Below, one piece after another: positions 13,001 through 22,571 of a stretch of 25,923 bases of DNA (within the stretch, counting starts at the first letter, position 1; each line of letters opens with the position of its first letter). The notes below the pieces were generated by a model that made no database searches, was not told the origin of the DNA, and saw only the letters and a list, made by a program, of their open reading frames with translations. The position numbers and the translations under genes were made by a program. The DNA comes from Neelides folsomi (Eukaryota; Arthropoda; Collembola; Neelipleona; Neelidae). The stretch spans positions 1 through 25,923 of the forward strand of contig JAQGBZ010000621.1 of the NCBI GenBank assembly GCA_034687125.1. The letters run 5' to 3'.

Positions 13001-15018
13001 TCCGGATGTGAATTAAATCGTGCGTTGGCTTCAACTTCTTTCCTCCCTCCAACTTTCTCTCTCTTCCCACTTGGACCTTCACGCTCTTCTAAATGAAGTC
13101 TTGTGAAAGCATCGATTGAAAGAGTGTCAAATTTAAAGAAACGATCAGGGAAACTTTTTTCTAAAATGTTCCGAATGGCTCTATATCCAGGGATCTGATC
13201 TTCATCGTAGTTCCTTTTCAGTCCCATGTTCTCCTTTTTGTTTTTTCCGAGAGAGATACAAAATGGAGATGGATTTAGTTCCATGATTCGAGCATCGAAT
13301 ATCATTTCTTTATTCTTTAAATAAGTAATTCTTTTCCATGTGGGAAGTTCCCTTCCGTTGGTTCCTCTAGCGTCCCTCGGATTGTTATTCCTATCATTGG
13401 ATTCTCGAAGTGGAGCAAATGAATTTGGAATGAAGGAAGAATTGTTTTTTGAATCAGCTGATGAATTAATTGGAAAGACATTGTTTGGAATAAGTGAATT
13501 AAAAAGAGGATTCGTTTTTCCTTCAAGTTCAATTATGGGAGAATTTTGTGAATACATTGACTTGTACATTAGCGGCGAAGAAGATGAGAAAAGCAGATTT
13601 ATTGGATTTTCTGAAACTGGCTTTTCAATTTTAATCGGTATGGTTTGATTCAATGAACCAAAGAGTGGATTGGACATTGAGTTGTTATTGTCCTTGGTAT
13701 CTTGAATTATTGGTTTAGCAGACGAAAACAAAGCATTTGGAGCAAAAAGAGGATTTGAAGCCAATAAAGGATTTGTCGGTTGGATCTGTTTGACTTCGTC
13801 CAATTTATTGAAATGAGCATTGACACATTCATCGAATAAAGAGCGCTTCTTTGGGGCCTCTTCTCTCTTTTGAACATTATTTGACATTGAATCTAACTTT
13901 ACCCTTAAAGTATTTTGTGCCTCAAATCCACTATCTACATTTTCAATTAAATGAGCAGGTTTTAAAGCTTGAAACACAGGTGTTTGAACAAATATAAAGT
14001 CTTACCTTAGCAAATGGTTAAAATGAAAATGACGATGAATTTGGGCACAATGACAAAAACGGCACATGAAAAAGGTTAAATAAATCAAATTAGTATTTAA
14101 AAATACCCGTTAACATTGTGTCAATATTTGAAAAATTAAATAGCATAAATTTATGAATCCAACTACCTTTAGTTGAAGTATTCGGAGCGTCTTTTTTGAT
14201 CTTCTTCCGACTTTGATCTGAAATTTATTTTAAAAATATTATAATTTACTATTTTACACACTTTAACTATAATTTATAATGTATCTTTTACAAAATACAA
14301 CCAATTTTATAATTAATTATTATCATCATCATTATTATAACAGACTTGTGTAAAAATCAAACCTTCTTCTGGTAGGCATATTTTTGGATAAGCAGCTGGA
14401 ATTCCATTTAAAACTGCATCCAGAGCTTTTTCAACATTGAACTTGAAATTGAGAATATGTGCAATAATGGCAGACTCGGGGACGGTATCTCCAACAACAT
14501 TATGAATTTCGTCGAGGCAAGACTTGAGCAGAATTTCTTCTTCTGGAACAAGGCTCAATAAGGCAGTCTCAAGAGTTAGAGAGTCAAGGCGTTTGCGAGT
14601 TTTTTCGAGCATTTCGGCTTCGTTTCCTTCTTTTTCTTCCTCGTCGTCTTCTGCGATGTCCTCTTCAGGAGTGAAGAACGAAGACATTGGATTCGTTTTA
14701 GACCGATCATACATGTATTGTGAAGCTAATAAGATAATGATTATTCATTGTGCCATGAATCAAAGGATAAATGACGAAAGAAATTTTTTAAAAGTCATTT
14801 AAATAGCTTATAAAATATCCGTTGACTCACCACTTGGGCTAACACAATAATCATCTTCAACAGAATGACCATAAATATCATCGAACCCCTCACACTCTGA
14901 AATTAAGATAATTATGAAATTTTATGTTACTCATATTTAACAAAATACATAAAATTTAAATGAATCATAACATACCTTCGTCATAATTCATACTCCGGAC
15001 GTTCCTGTGCCTCGCCAT
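10066..15018 (-). CDS. HBS1L: HBS1-like translational GTPase (ribosome rescue), long isoform
   Basis: HBS1 is an eEF1A/eRF3-like GTPase that delivers Pelota/Dom34 to stalled ribosomes for no-go and non-stop decay. Minus-strand exons: 14976-15018, 14831-14896, 14363-14725, 14167-14217, 11787-12012, 11220-11698, 10888-11121, 10662-10832, 10224-10599, 10066-10150, giving 697 residues (human 684). The N-terminus [14 protein letters not shown] and the block [18 protein letters not shown] match the HBS1 N-terminal signature. Exon 3 carries the helical HBS1_N domain ([30 protein letters not shown]). A linker with VGFELPNV precedes the G domain: P-loop GHVDAGKST at 280-288, GITMDVG switch region, DAPGH at 357-361, NKLD. 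Domains II and III follow, ending [20 protein letters not shown]. The intron between exons 4 and 5 is 2,154 bp and houses an alternative terminal exon. The gene is head-to-head with ACOT13. Confidence 0.95.
12013..12858 (-). other. HBS1 intronic DNA / 3' UTR of the short isoform
   Basis: Non-coding, very AT-rich. It lies between the HBS1 exon 5 acceptor and the stop of the SKI7-type exon. For the short isoform its right part would be 3' UTR, with AATAAA hexamers on the minus strand at 12701-12706 and 12625-12630. For the long isoform it is intron. Confidence 0.6.
12701..12706 (-). terminator. Candidate poly(A) signal of the SKI7-type isoform
   Basis: AATAAA on the minus strand is the first such hexamer past the stop at 12859, about 150 nt downstream. 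It is what a terminal exon needs and a cassette exon would not. A second copy is at 12625-12630. Confidence 0.5.
12859..13967 (-). CDS. SKI7-type alternative last exon of HBS1 (exosome adaptor isoform)
   Basis: A 1,109-nt open exon lies inside the HBS1 intron. Its acceptor (TGTTTCAAG, AG at 13968-13969) is in the same phase as HBS1 exon 4, so joining exons 1-4 (523 nt) gives 1,632 nt, that is 543 residues and a stop. The joined protein shares 174 N-terminal residues with HBS1 and has no GTPase domain. The unique part contains a predicted helix ([16 protein letters not shown]), four NPLF/NALF repeats, a long Asn/Ser-rich stretch, [15 protein letters not shown], and [17 protein letters not shown] at about 449-465. 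It ends in a basic tail. Human HBS1LV3 and plant and fungal HBS1/SKI7 genes use the same layout to make a Ski-exosome bridging protein; the FKFD..S segment resembles the exosome-binding motif I recall for that family. The function is inferred from architecture plus this motif. A minus-strand AATAAA lies at 12701-12706. Confidence 0.8.
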
Positions 15019-15366
15019 ATTTAATCTCTACTTTAAACAAAGATTATTGAAGAAAAATAAGAATTTTATAAAATGAAATTTTCTAATCCCGCATGTGCGC
15101 TTGATTTTAATTTGGAAATTGGCCTGAATTGAAAAATAAAATCAGAAATACAATTATGTTTGACCAATTAATGAAAATTAAATAACAACTTTGTATAAAT
15201 ATTAAAAGTTTGTATTATTACGTAATTGTTAATTTGCTAAATTGCCAATTTCCTCTTTTTAAATAAAATTCCAGTCCGCTTGTCGGAGAAGAATTGAGCG
15301 AAATGAAAAGCAAAGAAATAGAGAAAGAGCACAAAACCACGAGTCCTTTGGTTGCCAAATTTGAAA
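15019..15366. promoter_or_regulatory. Shared divergent promoter region, HBS1 / ACOT13
   Basis: The two start codons are 348 bp apart on opposite strands, so both promoters and 5' leaders should be here. The ACOT13-proximal end (15290-15366) is purine-rich and less AT-rich, and it contains an upstream ATG at 15303. No clear TATA box or named motif was identified. Confidence 0.6.
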
Positions 15367-15413
15367 ATGAATTCTGCTTTCGCCGGTCGAGAAGCTTTGC
15401 AAAAGCTTTTTGA
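15303..15413 (+). promoter_or_regulatory. Upstream ORF overlapping the ACOT13 start codon
   Basis: An ATG 64 bp upstream of the ACOT13 start opens a 36-codon frame that runs through that start in a different frame and stops at 15411-15413. If the transcript begins upstream of 15303, scanning ribosomes would meet this ATG first and translation of ACOT13 would be reduced. If transcription begins between 15306 and 15366 it has no effect. Confidence 0.4.
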
Positions 15414-16011
15414 TTCTTTTGTTCTAAGAGGATTTGATCGTGTTGTTGATAAAGTATGTTTATTAATTACTTATAATTTATTTTTTATGATATAGCATAG
15501 AAATTCATATATAGTTGATGAATATTATTTTTCTAATTAAATGTTTCTAATTGAAGGTCAGAATTCTGGATGGAGGTAATGGAGAAGTGAAAGCATTAAT
15601 GAAGGTTGAAGAAGAACACCAAAATCGGGGCGGGTTTCTTCATGGCGGAATGACCGCAGTTCTTGTTGATAATTTATCTTCTCTTGCACTTCAAATACAT
15701 CCTAAATCCGAATCGAATAGAGGTGTCAGTCTCTCTTTGAATATATCGTGAGTGAACAATGAATGATTAAATAATGAATTTGACACATTAGAATTTATCA
15801 TGCTCAAAAATATGCTTGGTTGTTCATGCATTGTAATTTTATAATTTAATTTAGGTTTCTTAAAGCTGCTCCTGTCGGAGAAGAGATTCTCATAAAGGCT
15901 TATGCGGATCGTGTTGGAAAAACAGTCGCATTCTTAACTGTAGAGATCATGAAAAATTCTACTGGGGAACTTCTGGCTAAGGCAACTCATACAAAGTTCA
16001 TAGGAAAGTGA
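15367..16011 (+). CDS. ACOT13: Acyl-CoA thioesterase 13 (THEM2-type HotDog fold)
   Basis: This enzyme hydrolyses medium- to long-chain acyl-CoA to free fatty acid and CoA, and the family acts at mitochondria and in the cytosol as a homotetramer. Exons 15367-15453, 15557-15747 and 15855-16011 give 144 residues (human 140). The HotDog signature is clear: MKVEEEHQNRGGFLHGGMTA then VLVDN. Catalytic-site residues of the human enzyme line up with Asn52, Gly59 and Asp67, a constant offset of two from human Asn50, Gly57 and Asp65. Ser87 in GVSLSLNIS matches human Ser83 after a two-residue loop insertion. The C-terminus ATHTKFIGK matches the family's RHTKHLG ending. AATAAA at 16275-16280 is a plausible poly(A) signal. 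The gene is head-to-head with HBS1 and tail-to-tail with a mitochondrial carrier. Confidence 0.93.
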
Positions 16012-16417
16012 TAAACTATAATCTTATATTAGCTAACAATTCAATTTTAATACTATTAATTAATTTGTTGTCCAAAAGTAGAATTTGAATTCTAATAACT
16101 CACACCCATACTTGTTTGGCAAAAGTATAGTACACTATGTTTTACTCTTATAATGCTCATTGTTTACTAGACTCGATTCTTGTAATTTAATTTCAAGCAG
16201 TATTTAATTGTATTTATCAGATAATTTAAATAATTTTAATTCATATAGCATGTTTATTAATACATAGTATGTTTAATAAATCAACCAAAGAATTTATGTT
16301 GAATGAATAAGGAAAATACTATTTTATTTTAAAAAATTAAATTTTTTTCATATTTAACATAAATGCATAATAGGTATGTACCTTATATCCTATATTTATT
16401 TTGTGGAAAATTTTTTA
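16012..16417. other. Convergent 3' spacer between ACOT13 and carrier copy A
   Basis: AT-rich and non-coding. It contains AATAAA at 16275-16280 (+) for ACOT13, and minus-strand AATAAA at 16395-16400 and 16323-16328 for the carrier. Nothing else was recognised. Confidence 0.6.
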
Positions 16418-17897
<1,480 letters not shown>

Positions 17898-18931
17898 GAC
17901 TTCAAATTAGATAATTCTTTAACTCGTTTATCACAGAACTGTCGATTTCATGTAATCTGAGCCTCTCCCCAAAATTTTTGTTCTTTTATTGGATAGAAGA
18001 AACAATAAATTATGTATTATGGTAATTTTGTAGAGCAAAACATTCTAAACAAGTCTCATCATCGCTTTATGCTTATTCTTTTGTATCTTTTTAATTATAA
18101 GTGCCAATAATCATACTTCATAAAGGTATATTTTACTGGAATTTAAAGAATAATAATTTAACAAGCATAATAATTTAATTGTTCATTTAACAATGTTGAA
18201 AAATATTTAAAAAATAATTAAATATATTATTTTTCACTATCGAAGTAACATTACGAACGTATCCTCAGAAATATGTGCTAATCAAATGATTTGCACAAAT
18301 AGAAAGTTCTTGATATGTATGTATTTAACTCTAATTAACAATAAGTGAGTGCAATTGTAAATTGTAATGGGTTTGATTGTATTGATCTTATGATCTTTAT
18401 GGATTTATGTTTCCTCCACCCTGTAGCGTACAAAGAATATCGTTTGCTAATTGAAACTCGGAGACTGCTTAAAATCTTCATCTCAAAGAGATCTTCCAAA
18501 GACGAGTAATTTCATAAACATTAACTTGTTGTTGACTTCTTTTTAAAGCACGCAAAAATCTATATTTACATCATGCCACTTCATATAAATGGGAAGTTTT
18601 CCATCCACCGCCCACTTTGTTTACCACAAATCTCGTTCGCTCTGCATTACACCAAAAATACTCATTTTTTAGGAGTTAGGGTTTTTCACCTTTTGGATTC
18701 CTATCAATTAGACATTGTCCCATTGATTCGGTTGCATAAGTGTGTATAAAATATTGTAGTATAAACTAGAGTTAATTGTAATTTTATAAAATTAAAAAAA
18801 TTATCACTAGAATCTTAAATTAATCTTAACAGATGAGTTTCCTTGAACTAGACAACAAAGTGTTAAAGTGAGTGCTATGTAAATATTAAGTAGTATCCTA
18901 TATTATACATATTTTTGTGTGTATTTAATAC

Positions 18932-18982
18932 CGAACAAATGCTTAATTATATTAATATTTAATATAATTAAGCATTTGTTCG
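18932..18982. repeat. Perfect 24-bp inverted repeat with 3-nt loop
   Basis: The left arm 18932-18955 begins CGAACAAATGCTTAATTATA. The right arm 18959-18982 is its exact reverse complement, separated by TAT. There is no flanking duplication that I can see. It may be the core of a palindromic MITE or simply a cruciform-prone sequence. Confidence 0.85.
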
Positions 18983-19383
18983 TTAATTAAGGTTGTTATC
19001 ATTATGTAAATCTGTATAATGTAAAGATCATTCGATTTTACAGAGATATACTTTATAAAATTATGATAAAAATTAGGGTGTCGATTTTTTAATGGAGCGA
19101 CAATTTTAAATTGTATATAAACGCGTGTATTTAAGACCCTTACGGTCTGATTTTTATAGCGACTTACGATGCTGTTATCGTTTTTGTTTTAAATGGAAGG
19201 TATTTCAAATACGATTGGGAACAACATATTTAAATTTCTAGTCTTAAATTTAATGGCGTCTATCTAAAATTTAAGTATAACGTTTATCCTAATTTTATGT
19301 ACTAAAGCATACTCATCTTTAATATTTAAGATCTTTAGAAACGAAAAAATAATTGATTTATGAAATGTCGCCTTTTTATGATA

Positions 19384-19405
19384 AATTCCCATATATATGG
19401 GAATT
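19384..19405. repeat. Perfect 22-bp palindrome
   Basis: The sequence is AATTCCC, then (AT)4, then GGGAATT, identical to its own reverse complement. It lies about 190 bp beyond the 3' end of carrier copy B. Confidence 0.85.
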
Positions 19406-19592
19406 CCTATCCAAATGATTATTTAAACTATATTTGTAAAATGAATATTTTATTGCAATGGAAATAAATATTTTATCTAATCTTAATATATAAAATATTA
19501 ATTTGAATATACAGGTACATTATTTCCTATTTGACAAAATTACAAAATAATTCATCGACTCTCAATTATAGAGCATTTTTGACTTTATCCTT

Positions 19593-22571
19593 TTATAGAG
19601 AAAATGGTTTTTTGTTACTTTCTTCATATAGTTTATGATAATGTTTTAAGCTGTCCCAGAAGATGAGCAAACAAAGTGTGTGAGGTCCAATGCGAAAATA
19701 GTTTGCAGTCCATCCTTTGAAGAAACCCAAAATTCCTTCTTCTCTTCCAATTTTCTTAGCACAGTCCAATACTGAATTGTAAACCAATCCTAAAACAATA
19801 TTAATGTTAATATTGTTTATTATTTATTAAAAGTGAATATAAATTAACTAATTGCCTCTTCCTTTAGCATCAACTCCCTGGTTGTAAAACCGTGTGGCCA
19901 TTAGGTCAAAGGGAGCCATGAAGAAAGCAACAAATACTCCAGAAAATAGCGAAGAACATAATATCCTCCCCCAACGATTATCTTTGAAGACTCCGGCATT
20001 TATAACAAATTCTGTTTAAAGTAAATAATACACAGCATTATATTAATTATTTACTTATTATTAAATCAAACTTTTTAATTCAATATTTTAATTTTAAACC
20101 ATTTGCTTTCTCAAAGGTTAAAAGCTGAACACTTGAGGCGACCGCTATCCTTGGAACAGCGCTGGAACTTCCACGCCAAAGACCAATGATTCCAAAGTCT
20201 TTGTAGATTTTTAAAAGTGAGGAACTCATTCCTTTGATATCATGTTGATGCCCTACGGCAATGGACGGATCAGCTTTGGACTGCAAATGTGTTTTTACCT
20301 ACAAAGAAGTAAAATACTCAGGTATAATTTTGGAATACGAGGACGAATGAAATTAAATAGAAGGTGGAGTGTTTTTTGATTAATTCGACTATGCAAACCA
20401 CAAATATAAAGTCAGTTTGCGGCGCTCGAGTTAAATGACAAAGGTATGAATATTTAAAGTTTAAGCACAAAATGTATTGGTCGCGCGTAGCGCGGCCTTT
20501 ATGTTCACTGCCTTGTCTTTTCTCCTTTCTTACTTTCATTCTTAACTTTCATTCTTACCTTTTCTTTCTCCTTCTCGTCTTTCATTTTCTATGTTTTAAA
20601 TGGAGATTAATATTAAATCGATATTATATTGGGATTGGAGTAATGAAATTGTCTCGAAAGTTTAGGATTTTGGGTTAGTACCAAAGTCAGAGGAATTAAG
20701 TTGAATTGTTGTGGACATTTAGTTTTACGGAAAGATTCTTCAACAATTGATGGAGTGAGATTTGTAATGGCTATGTTCATTCACCTGGGAAGAAACGCAA
20801 TGTTGTTTCAAATAAGTTTTTAAAAAAGTGGTTACCTTTCTAATTAATTTAATTTTCAGGAGACACTTTAGGAGCGGTTCAGGAAAAATGTACTTGCTTT
20901 TTTTCTTTTCATTTATTTTTTCCATTGTTATTTATTTAATTTATATTTATATTAGGTTAGGTTAAGTTTGGTATTGTAGCTTTTGCATGTTATTTTTGCT
21001 TTTTGTTGAATTAGCGTTGAAATCGACGAATCGAAGTTTAGCAAACGAAAGTACCATCGGGGTCACCATGTTGAAGGAGCGTGGGTTTTGGGGGGAATTG
21101 AAAGAGAAACGGGACGCGTTTTTATGGAAGTTGTTGAGAGCCGTGACAAGGAGACTCTGTTCAACGTCCTGGAGAAATGGGTTTTACCTGGAACTACACT
21201 TTACAGTGACTGTTGGAAGGGGTATGAGAAGATTAAGGAAGACCCTCGCTTCATTCTTTTACAAATTAACCACTCCATTTCAAAGATCTTGAAACAAATG
21301 TTCATAAATATGCTATTAAATCTTCTTGGCGTCATGCTAAGGCTTCAAATCCTACCGTCAACCGGAAAAAAGGATTTTTAGGCGGTTACTCAGCCCGTTA
21401 TATGTTTGTTAAGAAGGCTTCTTTCCCTAAAATTGATCGTTTCGCTCTTTTTTGCCAATATGCTTCTGCCTTGTATTACCCAGATACTGTTGTGCAATAA
21501 ACTTTAAAAGAATTTCCTAAATTTTGTATTTTGTGCTTAAACTTCTAATGTTCATAATTTTGTCATTTAACGCCAGCGGTCCAAACTGACTTCAGATTCG
21601 TGATTAGGCATAGTAGAATTAGTCAAATTTATTTAACTAATTATTTAATTTCGACTGTCCCCGTATTCCGAAATTATTCCAATACTCATTTAAAAGTTCA
21701 TGATGATACTTTTAAATCTGATAGAAACTAATTTAATTTTTTACTGTTCGTTATTTACTAAATAAAAAGGAGACCCGACGAGTGCCCCAATCACGCCTGA
21801 TATAGAACCACAAACTACAGTACCAAGTGGAGAAACTTTTCCATTAGCATCTCTTGTAAAACCAGCTTTTTCTGCCATGTGATAAGTTCCAAGTCTGGAA
21901 CCGTTCATTGTAAATTGGTACCTATTAATTAAATCAAGAACAAAAATTATTTTTAACATAACTTTAACATATATGACTTTTATAGTTAAGTCAAAGTTTG
22001 ACATTAAATATTATACCAGAGTGCTGGACTAAGGCCTTTTTGAAGGGCAAGAATTCCATCTTTTTTTGCTATTTGATAAGTAGCATGAAACACGTTCCTA
22101 TTTTTCAAAGAAGATTTTTTATATTAAAGTATTTATAAGTTTCAGAAATAACAAATCGTTAAATATTAGTTAAACGGGTAAAATGGTTAAGCAATTTTAT
22201 TAATATTTACTGACTGCTTTCTTTAAAATCATCCATATTAAATATGTAGAGTAGTTTAAATAACAATTAATTGCTTCAAATGACTTCTAATCCCTGACAG
22301 TGAAACCTCATGGGCATTGAGTGTTCGACCCTGGTGTAAATTGTTCATGGGGCGAAGGTCGGAAATGGTGCGTGAATTGTATTTGGGAGACGTACATGGT
22401 AAATAAGTGAAAAAGAACATAAAAGTGCGTATACGGTTACCTGTAGTGAACGGCGTATTCTCCACGTGCCTTAAGCTCACCTTGTAGTTGCATTCGGATC
22501 TTGATGACTTCGAAGGGATTTGAGATTGTGCCTGCTCCCACGGCGGCCAATCCTGCTATCAACAACTCCAT
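19593..22571 (-). CDS. Mitochondrial carrier, SLC25A35-like, copy B
   Basis: Tandem paralogue of copy A with the same fold. Minus-strand exons 22441-22571, 22017-22097, 21759-21921, 20100-20298, 19856-20011 and 19593-19789 give 308 residues. Repeat signatures are [29 protein letters not shown] and APFDLMATRFYNQG, with the shared blocks DFGIIGLWRGSSSAVPR and FFKGWTANYFRIGPHT. The intron layout differs from A: copy B lacks A's first intron and has two extra ones (inside the LWYQF codon block, and at GRG-LVYN). The last intron (19790-19855) begins GC rather than GT (GAG|GCAATT), and only that site preserves the frame. Intron 20299-21758 is 1,460 bp because it contains a Merlin transposon; without the element and its target duplication it would be about 92 bp. 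The coding sequence looks intact. Confidence 0.92.
20313..20320. repeat. Merlin target-site duplication, left copy
   Basis: AATACTCA immediately before the element's first GG, identical to 21681-21688. Confidence 0.88.
20321..20475 (+). repeat. Merlin left terminal inverted repeat
   Basis: It aligns with the reverse complement of 21522-21680 over its whole length with scattered mismatches and small gaps. The best-preserved blocks are TTGGAATACG, AAGTCAGTTTG, GTTAAATGACAAA and AAGTTTAAGCACAAAAT. Confidence 0.85.
20703..21500 (+). pseudogene. Degenerate Merlin transposase (ISXO2/IS1595-like DDE)
   Basis: Broken reading frame. An N-terminal fragment (LNCCGHLVLRKDSSTIDGVR, about 20703-20765) resembles the zinc-binding lead of these transposases. 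A gap with no homologous coding sequence follows, then the catalytic core from about 21016: VEIDESKF with the first Asp at 21025-21027, WVLGGIERETGRVFMEVVES, and YSDCWKGY with the second Asp at 21208-21210. A one-base frameshift near 21275 moves the frame, after which WRHAKASNPTVNRKKGFLGG and a normal-looking C-terminus continue to the TAA near 21500. The position where the family has its third acidic residue (I-E-x-x-W) reads I-K-S-S-W here. It cannot make active transposase. Confidence 0.85.
21522..21680 (-). repeat. Merlin right terminal inverted repeat
   Basis: Partner of the left repeat, containing the complementary blocks ATTTTGTGCTTAAACTT, TTTGTCATTTAAC, CAAACTGACTT and CGTATTCC. It begins shortly after the transposase stop near 21500. 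Confidence 0.85.
21681..21688. repeat. Merlin target-site duplication, right copy
   Basis: AATACTCA immediately after the element's last CC, identical to 20313-20320. Confidence 0.88.
22098..22440 (-). other. Intron 1 of carrier copy B with a GC-richer patch
   Basis: A 343-bp intron. Roughly 22275-22405 is noticeably less AT-rich than neighbouring introns and contains TGTTCGACCCT, slightly like a tRNA B box. No tRNA cloverleaf, inverted repeat or coding frame could be drawn. It may be an old repeat fragment. Confidence 0.4.

Larger units (their letters stand above)
17898..19592. other. Spacer between the two carrier copies
   Basis: About 1.7 kb without a recognised gene. It must hold the promoter of copy A (right after 17897) and the 3' end of copy B, for which a minus-strand AATAAA at 19449-19454 would serve. 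A less AT-rich patch at roughly 18400-18680 has no clear ORF. Two conspicuous palindromes and one exon-like segment (18833-18867) are listed separately. Confidence 0.5.
20321..21680 (+). mobile_element. Merlin-superfamily DNA transposon, non-autonomous remnant
   Basis: A 1,360-bp element bounded by long inverted repeats (20321-20475 and 21522-21680) that begin GG, and flanked by an exact 8-bp duplication AATACTCA (20313-20320 and 21681-21688). Merlin elements make 8-9-bp duplications and carry ISXO2/IS1595-like transposases, and the interior encodes a broken copy of one. It sits in an intron of carrier copy B, in antisense to that gene. Inactivation was therefore by frameshift and internal loss, not truncation of the ends. 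Confidence 0.9.

Noticed and set aside
12859..13977. The 372-residue minus-strand ORF as an independent gene
   Set aside because: It has no ATG start of its own in a good position (the ORF opens on GTG), has an acceptor in HBS1 phase, and lies inside HBS1 in the same orientation.
13968..14015. Alternative acceptor CTAAG at about 13998 for the SKI7-type exon
   Set aside because: Joined to exon 4 it gives a short tail that stops at CTT TAA and is out of frame with the long ORF; the acceptor at 13968-13969 keeps the frame and the length.
20318..20539. 73-codon minus-strand ORF at the left Merlin end
   Set aside because: It lies in the Merlin inverted repeat and flank; composition is low-complexity and it does not resemble a transposase.
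22320..22345. tRNA-like B-box TGTTCGACCCT in a carrier intron
   Set aside because: No A box at suitable spacing and no acceptor or anticodon stem could be paired on either strand.
22256..22480. 74-codon minus-strand ORF
   Set aside because: It overlaps exon 1 of carrier copy B in another frame and intron 1; no recognisable protein.
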